DNA of 6,059 bases from Gammaproteobacteria bacterium (GTDB lineage Bacteria > Pseudomonadota > Gammaproteobacteria > Arenicellales > JAOTYS01): positions 1 through 6,059 of the forward strand of contig JAOTYS010000293.1 of the NCBI GenBank assembly GCA_029861795.1, written 5' to 3'. Every line of letters starts with the position of its first letter. The stretch's first letter is position 1. Shown here in pieces: positions 1-5,692 of the stretch. Position numbers and translations under genes: made by a program. The notes below the pieces were generated by a model. That model saw only the letters and a list, made by a program, of their open reading frames with translations, was not told the DNA's origin and did no database searches.

Positions 1-396
1 GGCATTGCGCTCATTCTCTTTCTCGTTGTTTTTGGTATTGGGGGTATCAAACAAAGCGCCCCAATAGTTATATTTTGAATGCAGATGACATCCAACCATC
101 ACATTCTTCAGTACACTAAAACTCTTAAACAGAGTAATGGACTGAAAGGTCCGCATGATCCCTAGTCTTGCTGTTCGATGGGGTCTTAGCCTGCTAATGT
201 CCTGATCTTTGAACAGAATGCTCCCCATGGTGGGTCGGTAGACGCCGCTGATCACATTAAAAAGGGTTGTTTTCCCAGCGCCGTTTGGACCGATCAAACC
301 CCTTATCGTACCTTGATCAATACCGAAACTAAGGCCTTCAATGGCCTTTAGTCCGCCGAAATGCATGCTCACATCATTGATTGTAAGTAACTGCAT
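1..396 (-). CDS. livG: HAAT-family ABC transporter ATP-binding protein LivG (N-terminal part, runs off left edge)
   Basis: ATPase subunit that powers the importer from the cytoplasmic face of the LivHM channel. The 132 visible residues begin MQLLTINDVSMHFGGLKAIE, a typical LivG opening. They hold a complete Walker A motif (GPNGAGKT, residues 36-43) and the Q-loop glutamine in RTFQ (Q85), followed by the long insert usual for LivG. The signature motif, Walker B and H-loop would lie beyond the edge. The start at 396 lies inside livM, whose stop is at 374, giving a 23-bp overlap that suggests translational coupling; the upstream sequence has only a weak purine-rich stretch as ribosome site. A later ATG at 366 would remove the first beta strand and is less likely. 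LivG rather than LivF is chosen from the FGGLKAIEGLSF opening and from gene order. Whether a livF follows cannot be seen. Confidence 0.93.
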   Translation of the reverse strand, partial: MQLLTINDVSMHFGGLKAIEGLSFGIDQGTIRGLIGPNGAGKTTLFNVISGVYRPTMGSILFKDQDISRLRPHRTARLGIMRTFQSITLFKSFSVLKNVMVGCHLHSKYNYWGALFDTPNTKNNEKENERNA

Positions 397-1384
397 CGTC
401 TTGAGCTTTCTTTCTATTGTTGCGGAATTTGTTAACCTGAGAGCGAATCCTGGCGGGTATAGTTTCAAGCCCTCCCGGCAGAAAAAGAACAGTCAATATA
501 ACGACGATTCCAAAGAAGATAACCCGGTAATGTCCAGTCGGTCGAAGCAATTCGTCGACAATTGTCAATATTGAGGCGCCCAACACCGGTCCGGCAACAG
601 TACTCAGTCCCCCCACAATGATGTGGACAAGGGAAAATTCTGATTGCCAGATATCGAAGGTCTTCGGATTTATATAAGTATGGTAGTGCGCATAAAGCGC
701 CCCCGTCAGGCCGGCAAAAAAGCAGGCCACAGTGAAGCAGACAACTTTGTGCTTCAAGACATTGATGCCGACGTGCTGGGCCAAAATTTCGCTTTCGTGA
801 ATGCTCCAGTAGATCATGCCAGTGCGAGACCGATTAATCCTGTAGATCGCGAATACGATCAGCGTGCAAAAAATCAGGGCCAGATAGTAGTAAGCCACCC
901 TGGATGCAAAATCTATTTGCAGTGAAAAGATAGAGAGTTTGGGAGGCAGAATGTTGAATATTCCGTCCCAACCGCCGAATAATCCCCGGTAGTAGGCGAA
1001 TATTCTTTTTATAACTTCACCGACCGCCCAGCTTGCCATGAAAAAATAAACTGCTCTCGTGCGCATCAAGGGGATACTAATGGCAAAGGCGATCATCGCT
1101 GCGACTGCGGCTCCAAGCCACATGCCCACCCACAGGGGCCATCCCCATTCTGTAAAAAGGAGTGCCGTGGTATAGGCACCGATCCCCATGAACCCGGCGT
1201 GAGCAAACGAAATCAAGCCCAGGGTCCAGATGAGCCACATACTGGTTGCCAGCGCTACGTTAAAAACGATGCTGATACTTGTATGCAGAATAAACTTGTC
1301 ATAGTTACAGAGAACAGGCAGCAAAAAGGCCAGAGCTAGTGCGATTGACCAACTGATTCTTGCGACTCGATTGTCCTGGTTCAT
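374..1384 (-). CDS. livM: HAAT-family ABC transporter permease LivM
   Basis: Inner-membrane permease that pairs with LivH to form the translocation path. It has 336 residues, near the usual LivM length, with about eight to ten hydrophobic segments. Family hallmarks are ISFAHAGFMGIGAYT (residues 58-72), the cytoplasmic coupling loop around SRTGMIYWSIHESEILAQ (186-203) followed by VGIN and FFAGLTGALYAH (222-233), IVGGLSTVAGPVLGA (256-270) and FLPGGLE near the end. The coupling loop reads WSIHESE where many relatives have AIREDE or AIRENE, a modest departure in the region that contacts the ATPase. The C-terminus is a charged lysine/arginine-rich tail. The ATG at 1384 is the first possible start because an in-frame TGA lies at 1403-1405, yet no clear Shine-Dalgarno precedes it. 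The gene is 139 bp downstream of livH and overlaps livG. Confidence 0.94.
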   Translation of the reverse strand: MNQDNRVARISWSIALALAFLLPVLCNYDKFILHTSISIVFNVALATSMWLIWTLGLISFAHAGFMGIGAYTTALLFTEWGWPLWVGMWLGAAVAAMIAFAISIPLMRTRAVYFFMASWAVGEVIKRIFAYYRGLFGGWDGIFNILPPKLSIFSLQIDFASRVAYYYLALIFCTLIVFAIYRINRSRTGMIYWSIHESEILAQHVGINVLKHKVVCFTVACFFAGLTGALYAHYHTYINPKTFDIWQSEFSLVHIIVGGLSTVAGPVLGASILTIVDELLRPTGHYRVIFFGIVVILTVLFLPGGLETIPARIRSQVNKFRNNRKKAQDDAVTYNQ

Positions 1385-1457
1385 CTGGGTTTGCTTGCGG
1401 TTTCAGCTTGGTTTGTTTCTTTTAGTATTCACGGTGCGGAGAGTGACGATTCTTTCA

Positions 1458-1508
1458 TGACCGATCGCTGCGGTCAGCCCCCTCTTACTTATCGCGACAG
1501 TGTGTCGC
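1458..1508 (-). other. Two small stem-loops in the livH-livM gap
   Basis: The gap between the livH stop (1524) and livM start (1384) carries two perfect short inverted repeats. One is GCGACA (1494-1499), loop GTG, TGTCGC (1503-1508), which begins 15 nt after the livH stop on the minus strand. The other is TGACCG (1458-1463), a 7-nt loop, CGGTCA (1471-1476). Neither is followed by a T-run on the minus strand, so they do not look like intrinsic terminators. They may slow 3' decay or mark a processing site. This is inferred from sequence symmetry alone. Confidence 0.45.
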
Positions 1509-1523
1509 AACTCGCTGAGATCT

Positions 1524-2393
1524 TTACTCCCATTGTTGGCCGAACAATCCTGCGGGCTTAAAAACGAGGATGACGAAGATGACTACGAATCCCATAATGT
1601 AGGCGATATCGGCACTGATAAGCGTGGTGACGAAGCTGTCGATAAATCCGAGGATCAGCCCGCCGATCAAAGCGCCAAGCACGCTACCCAGGCCTCCCAT
1701 TATGACAATCATGAAGGCCTTAATCGTCGCCGCGAATCCCATGGTGGGGACGATGGACAGCAAGGTCCCCATTAGGCAGCCGGCGACAGCCGCCATGGCG
1801 CTGCCTAAGCCAAAGGCAACCCAATGAATGCGGCGCGTATTGATTCCCTGTAAGGCACTAACCTCAGGATCCTCGGAAACCGCGCGCATGGCCATGCCCA
1901 TGGTGGTCTTTTGTAAGAAGAACCACAGGCTCAATAGCAAAACAGCGGAAAAGATAGAAATGACCATCCTCTCATAGGTATAAAACGCACCGAATACCAT
2001 TACCCCGCCCGATATGACACTTGGAATACCTTTAACAACCGTGCCAAATCCCAACAGACCACCACTGGAGATGATGAAAATCAGCCCCATAGACACCGCC
2101 AACGAATACAGGATGTTCTTGCCATGGAGTGGACGGAACAGCAGCAGCTGGAGAATGGCACCGAATACAAATATTACGACCGCACTGGCGGCAACGCCCA
2201 GCCAATAGGGCCATCCCAATACGCCAAACCAATAGTAGAGAACGTATGCCCCAAGCATGAAAAGCTCACCATGGGCATACTGAATGATACGCATAACCCC
2301 GAATATCAGAGTCAGCCCGATCGCGATCAGCGCATACATCAGGCCCAGGTTTACGCCTGTGAGGGTCATCTGGGTGAATTCGTCGAAAGCCAA
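1524..2393 (-). CDS. livH: HAAT-family ABC transporter permease LivH (TTG start)
   Basis: Inner-membrane permease, partner of LivM. It has 289 residues, the normal LivH size. It shows the LivH opening TLTGVNLGLMYALIAIGLTLIFGV (first membrane segment; residues 10-33), IIQYAHGELFMLGAY (36-50), FRPLHG (86-91), the cytoplasmic loop MGMAMRAVSEDPEVSALQGI (165-184), the glycine-rich segment IVIMGGLGSVLGALIGG (229-245) and the terminal FKPAGLFGQ (278-286). The start is TTG at 2393: GGAGAGG at 2401-2407 lies 7 nt upstream, and an in-frame TAG at 2412-2414 rules out anything earlier. The alternative ATG at 2369 has no ribosome site and would remove eight residues. The 265-bp gap to livK is unusually long for an operon and is filled with stem-loops. 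Confidence 0.94.
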   Translation of the reverse strand: MAFDEFTQMTLTGVNLGLMYALIAIGLTLIFGVMRIIQYAHGELFMLGAYVLYYWFGVLGWPYWLGVAASAVVIFVFGAILQLLLFRPLHGKNILYSLAVSMGLIFIISSGGLLGFGTVVKGIPSVISGGVMVFGAFYTYERMVISIFSAVLLLSLWFFLQKTTMGMAMRAVSEDPEVSALQGINTRRIHWVAFGLGSAMAAVAGCLMGTLLSIVPTMGFAATIKAFMIVIMGGLGSVLGALIGGLILGFIDSFVTTLISADIAYIMGFVVIFVILVFKPAGLFGQQWE

Positions 2394-2400
2394 TGTGCGA

Positions 2401-2407
2401 CCTCTCC
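2401..2407 (-). promoter_or_regulatory. Ribosome binding site that selects the TTG start of livH
   Basis: The minus strand reads GGAGAGG, then seven bases, then TTG. It is the only good Shine-Dalgarno near the livH 5' end and decides for TTG (2393) over the downstream ATG (2369). Confidence 0.7.
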
Positions 2408-2441
2408 CGGCCTACCAAGTGGAAGTAGAGATCAGCGTCGT

Positions 2442-2463
2442 TTCGGCAAGGCCTTGGGCCGAA
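2442..2463 (-). other. Stem-loop just upstream of the livH ribosome site
   Basis: TTCGGC (2442-2447) pairs with GCCGAA (2458-2463) around a 10-nt loop that itself contains the palindrome AAGGCCTT. It lies about 35 nt upstream of the livH ribosome site, so it could sit in the livH leader. No T-run follows. The symmetry is seen directly; any function is inferred. Confidence 0.4.
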
Positions 2464-2517
2464 TTGGTCTTACCATCACAACAAGCGAGGTGTTCGGCTA
2501 TGCCGCTTGCACAGCGA

Positions 2518-2553
2518 AGCCGGGCCCGGAAACGTTCCCTGCGGCGCCCGGCT
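2518..2553 (-). other. GC-rich 8-bp stem-loop in the livK-livH gap
   Basis: AGCCGGGC (2518-2525) pairs perfectly with GCCCGGCT (2546-2553) across a 20-nt loop. The loop contains a smaller GGAA-ACG-TTCC hairpin (2528-2538), giving a layered structure. There is no adjacent T-run on either strand, so it is not a standard intrinsic terminator. Such structures between a binding-protein gene and its permease genes are known in other ABC operons (the malE-malF REP is the classic case) to protect upstream mRNA. Confidence 0.5.
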
Positions 2554-2598
2554 CCACACCCACCTTGCGCGATCTCTCGCATCAATGGCGGTCGTTGT

Positions 2599-2632
2599 CA
2601 TGGGGTTAGGTTCGATGCACCCAATCCCCATG
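2599..2632 (-). other. Strong stem-loop directly after livK
   Basis: CATGGGG (2599-2605) pairs with CCCCATG (2626-2632), and TTAGGT (2606-2611) with ACCCAA (2619-2624, one G-U pair on the minus-strand RNA). The loop has 7 nt and a single unpaired base lies at 2625. The 13-bp stem begins 27 nt after the livK stop. The minus strand has no T-run after it, so it would act as an mRNA 3' stabiliser or partial attenuator rather than a full terminator, which would fit livHMG being transcribed by read-through. Confidence 0.6.
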
Positions 2633-2658
2633 TCAGGACCGCGGGTTAGGCAATAGGA

Positions 2659-3927
2659 TTAGTAATTATCCGGCAGTTCCGGATATCTCACATCAGCAAG
2701 CGTCGCCACACCATTTTCGATGAGGGTGGTGTAGCAGTCATAGACACCTTGCCGCCTGATGCCGAATGATTTTTCACCTTCCCAGGTGACCTTACCCACA
2801 TAGGTATCTTCAAGCACTACATTAGCAAGTGCGTCCGCAACGGCCTTGGTATCTTCAGCCGTCCCGGCATCCTGGAAGGCTTGCACGAGGGCGTAAATCC
2901 ACCAAGAATAGTTACCCGCAAGCGCGTTGAAATCGCCGAAACGCGCGAGAAATCTGTCCCTGATTTGTTTTTGAGCCTCCGTGGTTGGTTCGACATTGGT
3001 CACCGGCAGCACGACGTCGGTGGCATACTCTCCGGCCACTTCAAGAATTGTCTTGGTCTCGGATGCTGCCGGCGAAGAGATCGGCCCCTTGTAGCCCATT
3101 TCTCTGGCTGCCTTTACGATGCTGGCGGTGATGCCGGGGGGAGATGGACTCGTAACGATGAAATCCGGGTTCGTTTTCAGCGTTTTGGTTACGATCGGAT
3201 AGAAGTCCGTATCTTCCCAGTTGAAGTACTCGACACCCTTTTGCTCGATACCGTAATACTCCATCAGGCGTTGATATGACGTGTGACAGTCAATGCCATC
3301 TTGATCGTCCGGGCCGATGAATGCGGCAGTCTTTAGGTTGTCCTTGCCGTAGTGTTCTTGCATGAACGGGATGTAAGCGTATCCCTGCTCATAATCGGAC
3401 ATCTCCGCTCTGAAATGATACGGATAGTCCTTACCGAAGATCTTGAGGTACCCCCAGCACGCAACGATTGAGATCACCTCAGCGGGTTCGGTGATCTGAA
3501 GCATGCCGATGGTACTGGCGGCCGCCTGACTGAACACATATTTTACTTTGTCCTGTTCAACCAATCGGGTGGTGGCAGCCCTGGCATCTGCCACAGTGCC
3601 CTTGGTGTCGTAAGTGATGATCTCGAGCTTGTACTTCTCGCCTCCGATATCGACACCGCCTTGCTCGTTGATGACTGCCGCACCATCTACCCAACCCTGC
3701 ATGGTAGATATTCCCCAGTATGCCACTGGACCAGTGAGCGGTACCGCGCCACCGATCTTAATTACCTTCTCCTGGGCATGTGCTGTCCTACCGAAAAAAG
3801 CGGGTGCCACGGCGGTGGCAAGTCCTAACGCCGATACTTTGGTCAAAAAGTTGCGGCGAGTAATTTTTCCCTCTGCTAGCAACAGCTTAAGTTCTTTCAA
3901 CTCTCTCAGTTTTTTCAACTCTGACAT
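2659..3927 (-). CDS. HAAT-family periplasmic substrate-binding protein (LivK-like), Tat-exported
   Basis: Soluble binding protein (Periplas_BP_6 type) that captures the substrate in the periplasm and delivers it to LivHM. It has 422 residues, slightly longer than typical LivK. Residues 1-22 form an unusual leucine/lysine/glutamate-rich n-region; TRRNFLT (23-29) matches the twin-arginine motif, a hydrophobic stretch follows, and AHA-Q (49-52) is the likely cleavage site. The mature start EKVIKIGGAVPLTGPVAYWG is the usual first strand of the family. Later come SQAAASTIGM (133-142, the usual ligand-carboxylate region), AAFIGPDDQDG (201-211) and a hinge-proximal GYKGPI (278-283). The family transports leucine-like amino acids but also amides, urea and aromatic compounds, so the substrate is not fixed; no livK symbol is given for that reason. 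The gene is first in the importer operon, has an excellent ribosome site and is divergent from the ligase gene. Confidence 0.93.
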   Translation of the reverse strand: MSELKKLRELKELKLLLAEGKITRRNFLTKVSALGLATAVAPAFFGRTAHAQEKVIKIGGAVPLTGPVAYWGISTMQGWVDGAAVINEQGGVDIGGEKYKLEIITYDTKGTVADARAATTRLVEQDKVKYVFSQAAASTIGMLQITEPAEVISIVACWGYLKIFGKDYPYHFRAEMSDYEQGYAYIPFMQEHYGKDNLKTAAFIGPDDQDGIDCHTSYQRLMEYYGIEQKGVEYFNWEDTDFYPIVTKTLKTNPDFIVTSPSPPGITASIVKAAREMGYKGPISSPAASETKTILEVAGEYATDVVLPVTNVEPTTEAQKQIRDRFLARFGDFNALAGNYSWWIYALVQAFQDAGTAEDTKAVADALANVVLEDTYVGKVTWEGEKSFGIRRQGVYDCYTTLIENGVATLADVRYPELPDNY

Positions 3928-3932
3928 GATGA

Positions 3933-3941
3933 CTCCTCCTT
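3933..3941 (-). promoter_or_regulatory. Strong ribosome binding site of the binding-protein gene
   Basis: The minus strand reads AAGGAGGAG, with the AAGGAGG core (3935-3941) 7 nt before the ATG at 3927. It is the best Shine-Dalgarno match in the window. This fits the high protein level expected for a periplasmic binding protein compared with its permeases. Confidence 0.85.
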
Positions 3942-3983
3942 ATCCCCACCGCAAAAACACCGATATTTCTTTCTTTATATCCG

Positions 3984-4005
3984 AAAAAAAAGCGCAGTTT
4001 AGCGC
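3984..4005 (-). terminator. Terminator-like hairpin in the binding-protein leader (possible attenuator)
   Basis: On the minus strand GCGC, loop TAAACT, GCGC is followed immediately by eight T residues (plus-strand A-run 3984-3991). The stem is only four G-C pairs, so an intrinsic terminator here would be weak. It sits between the candidate promoter (4043-4070) and the start codon (3927), the position of a transcription attenuator. The same bases form a 10-bp-spaced direct repeat AGCGCA (3991-3996, 4001-4006) that could instead be a protein site. Chance cannot be excluded. Confidence 0.35.
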
Positions 4006-4042
4006 ATTAACCCAACTTTACCAGCCCAGATAAAACCCTTCC

Positions 4043-4070
4043 AGTATACCAGCGGCTTTGGGTTTGAGAA
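4043..4070 (-). promoter_or_regulatory. Candidate sigma-70 promoter for the livK-HMG operon
   Basis: On the minus strand a TATACT -10 (4043-4048) carries the extended-10 TG (TGG immediately before it). A weak -35, TTCTCA (4065-4070, four of six matches), lies 16 bp upstream. The predicted RNA start near 4036 gives a leader of about 110 nt that includes the terminator-like hairpin. It was called by consensus match only. Confidence 0.5.
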
Positions 4071-4120
4071 CCATTTTTTTCGAGGGTGTCAAACTCCCGA
4101 TCGCTGGTGGCTCGCACATT

Positions 4121-4228
4121 GACGTATCCTTATAAGGGACCAGGACGACTAAGGGACCAGGACGACACCACGAGATCGAGGCACTGACAGTTCGAATAAC
4201 GAGACAGAACCTCGATTGGGGATACGTC
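4121..4228. repeat. Nested inverted repeats in the divergent control region
   Basis: An outer 9-bp pair, GACGTATCC (4121-4129) and GGATACGTC (4220-4228), is perfect. Inside it lies a second perfect pair, ATCGAGG (4175-4181) and CCTCGAT (4210-4216). The left arm also overlaps a 10-bp perfect palindrome, CCTTATAAGG (4128-4137). The arrangement could be paired operator half-sites brought together by looping. It lies upstream of both candidate promoters. Confidence 0.5.
4133..4166. repeat. Perfect 17-bp tandem duplication
   Basis: The unit TAAGGGACCAGGACGAC occurs twice without mismatch or spacer, at 4133-4149 and 4150-4166. It lies between the two divergent promoters and inside the outer inverted repeat. 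It may be a doubled regulator site or a recent replication-slippage duplication; perfect identity favours a recent event or selection. Confidence 0.85.
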
Positions 4229-4233
4229 CGTAT
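4222..4233. promoter_or_regulatory. Candidate operator palindrome upstream of the ligase promoter
   Basis: ATACG-TC-CGTAT is a 5-bp inverted repeat with a 2-bp centre. It lies roughly 50-65 bp upstream of the predicted RNA start, a position usual for activator binding. Its left half, ATACGTC, recurs inverted at 4121-4127, which suggests one regulator touching both places. No regulator gene is visible in the window, so this is an inference from symmetry. Confidence 0.35.
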
Positions 4234-4249
4234 TCAGGGGACGGGGAAT

Positions 4250-4278
4250 TTGAAAGGCATAACATAAGATCATATATT
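4250..4278 (+). promoter_or_regulatory. Candidate sigma-70 promoter for the ligase operon
   Basis: TTGAAA (4250-4255, five of six) and TATATT (4273-4278, five of six) are separated by 17 bp, the optimal spacing. The predicted RNA start near 4285 leaves a leader of only about 22 nt before the ATG at 4307. This is the strongest promoter match in the window. Confidence 0.7.
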
Positions 4279-4291
4279 CTTCATATTCTTC
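4274..4291. repeat. 9-bp tandem repeat across the -10 box and RNA start
   Basis: ATATTCTTC occurs twice in direct tandem, at 4274-4282 and 4283-4291. The first copy covers most of the -10 hexamer and the second supplies a CATATT near the predicted start site. Gain or loss of a unit would move the start codon relative to the promoter. Confidence 0.75.
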
Positions 4292-4306
4292 CATGGATCC
4301 TTATCA

Positions 4307-5656
4307 ATGCCGCTCTCATTAGAAGATCTCGAAGAAAAAGTTAAGATCGGAGAAATAGACACAGTAGTCGTTGCCGATAGCGACATGCAGGGACGGCTCT
4401 ACGGTAAGCGTCTGTCAGGACAGCATTTCCTGGAGATTGGGCAACACGGTGTGGCGACCTGCTCTGTTGTGTTGGGTTGGGGTCAAGACCACTCGCTCGA
4501 TCCTGGCTACGGATTTACCGGGTGGGATACCGGCTATCCAGACTTCGTGTCGGTCCCCGACCTCTCCACTTTGAGAGTTTGCGGCTGGCATTCGCGCACC
4601 GCAATCGTGCTCGCCGGTGCGCAAACCCTGCAGGGTGAAGCGGTCGATGTCTCGCCGCGGGTTCTGTTGCGGCGGCAGCTCGAGCGCTGCGAAGCACTCG
4701 GATTGTTTCCCAAATTCGCCTCGGAGCTCGAGTTTTTTCTGCTGCGCGAAAGCCCCGATTCGTTACACCAAAAAGGCTTCGTCAACATCCAGACACGCCA
4801 CGCGGTGATGCACCCAGAAACCGTGATGCGGACATCTGAAGACGAAGACTTCGCGCAAGCTCTGCGTGCCGCGTTGGCGCAATCAGAGGTCCTGGTAGAG
4901 CTTGTCAAAGCCGAGTACTCACCGGGACAGATGGAGGTCAACTTGCGTTACGACAACGGACTCGCGGCGGCGGACGCGCACATGCTGTTGAAAACATCCG
5001 CCAAAGAACTCGCCCTGCAGCAAAACCTTGTGGCCACCTTCATGGCCAAAGCGAGCCACGACCTCGGCGGCAGCAGTTGTCATATCCACATGTCGATGCT
5101 CGACGCAGCCGGTCACTCGGCGTTCGACGACGGGTCAGGTGGCATGAGCGAATCGATGCAATCGTTTCTTGCCGGCCTTGTGCGGCACAGCCAGGACTTT
5201 TTTCTGTTGTTCGCGCCTACCACAAATTCCTACAAGCGCCTGGTGCCTAATACGTTCGCGCCGGCGCGCCTTGGTTGGGCCATCGACAACCGGACAGTCG
5301 CGTTCCGTGTGGTCGGCTCGGAAACTTCAAAGCGTATCGAAAACCGCATACCCGGGGCGGATATCAATCCTTATCTCGTTTACGCCTCGATGCTCGCCGC
5401 CGGGCTGCACGGTGTAGCGCACAATCTGGATCTAGAACCGGCGCAGGAAGGCAATGCCTATACCCAGGACATAGGTGCTCCGATTCCGCGCAACCTGGAA
5501 CAAGCAACCTCTGCATTCGCCGAGTCCGAGGTCGTAGCCGAAGCGTTTGGTACCGAGGTTCGCGATCACTACGCCAACTTCGGCCGACAGACCGCCGGCA
5601 TCTTTCATGGCCTGGTAACGGACGCGGAACGACGGCTGCTATTGCTCGATATCTAA
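4307..5656 (+). CDS. Glutamine-synthetase-family ligase, probably gamma-glutamyl-amine ligase
   Basis: Cytoplasmic ATP-dependent ligase of the glutamine synthetase fold, 449 residues, close to PuuA-type enzymes. The N-terminal beta-grasp part contains DMQGRLYGKRL (26-36) and GWDTGYPDF (72-80). Metal and substrate residues are present: ELEFF (E140, E142), EYSPGQME (203-210, E203 and E210), CHIHMS (258-263, H259 and H261), NSYKRL (307-312), DNRT (R329) and RIENRIPGADINPYL (343-357). The adenylylation-loop motif NLYDLP of housekeeping GlnA is absent; the equivalent stretch reads AYTQDIGAPIPRNLEQA, as in amine-specific relatives. The likely reaction is glutamate plus an amine plus ATP giving a gamma-glutamyl amide, as in PuuA, IpuC or GmaS; the amine is unknown. 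The ribosome site is weak, only GGAT at 4295-4298, and in-frame upstream codons offer no other start. It is divergent from the importer and followed after 36 bp by the NTF2-like gene. Confidence 0.88.
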   Translation: MPLSLEDLEEKVKIGEIDTVVVADSDMQGRLYGKRLSGQHFLEIGQHGVATCSVVLGWGQDHSLDPGYGFTGWDTGYPDFVSVPDLSTLRVCGWHSRTAIVLAGAQTLQGEAVDVSPRVLLRRQLERCEALGLFPKFASELEFFLLRESPDSLHQKGFVNIQTRHAVMHPETVMRTSEDEDFAQALRAALAQSEVLVELVKAEYSPGQMEVNLRYDNGLAAADAHMLLKTSAKELALQQNLVATFMAKASHDLGGSSCHIHMSMLDAAGHSAFDDGSGGMSESMQSFLAGLVRHSQDFFLLFAPTTNSYKRLVPNTFAPARLGWAIDNRTVAFRVVGSETSKRIENRIPGADINPYLVYASMLAAGLHGVAHNLDLEPAQEGNAYTQDIGAPIPRNLEQATSAFAESEVVAEAFGTEVRDHYANFGRQTAGIFHGLVTDAERRLLLLDI

Positions 5657-5681
5657 TCGAATCCACTTGCTAACTTTAAAC

Positions 5682-5685
5682 GGAG
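5682..5685 (+). promoter_or_regulatory. Ribosome binding site of the NTF2-like gene
   Basis: GGAG, 7 nt before the ATG at 5693, lies within the short ligase-NTF2 gap. It supports this start and independent translation of the second gene on the shared message. Confidence 0.7.
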
Positions 5686-5692
5686 TCTGAAT

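Noticed and set aside
2124..2649. Plus-strand open frames of 161 and 121 codons overlapping the 5' part of livH and the livK-livH gap
   Set aside because: They are antisense to a well-conserved permease and show arginine/proline-rich, low-complexity composition without recognisable domain.
3614..4033. Plus-strand open frame of 139 codons antisense to the binding-protein N-terminus
   Set aside because: It runs opposite the signal-peptide region of a convincing gene, has serine/proline-biased composition and resembles no family I recognise.
4061..4080. Plus-strand hairpin GGTT-TGAG-AACC followed by A and seven T residues
   Set aside because: The stem is only four pairs and no plus-strand gene lies upstream to terminate. 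It overlaps the candidate livK -35 element, so the T-run is probably promoter-region AT richness.
4108..4122. Sigma-54-like promoter on the plus strand (TGG, ten bases after GG, then GA)
   Set aside because: The spacing is right but the invariant -12 GC reads GA. The sigma-70 match at 4250-4278 is much better and better placed.
4293..4322. Nine-codon open frame (MDPYQCRSH) overlapping the ligase start
   Set aside because: It has no ribosome site and starts only a few bases after the predicted RNA start. A regulatory leader peptide is possible but unsupported.
4415..5666. Several minus-strand open frames of 60-135 codons opposite the ligase gene
   Set aside because: They are arginine/serine-rich shadow frames of a GC-rich gene with conserved catalytic motifs on the plus strand.
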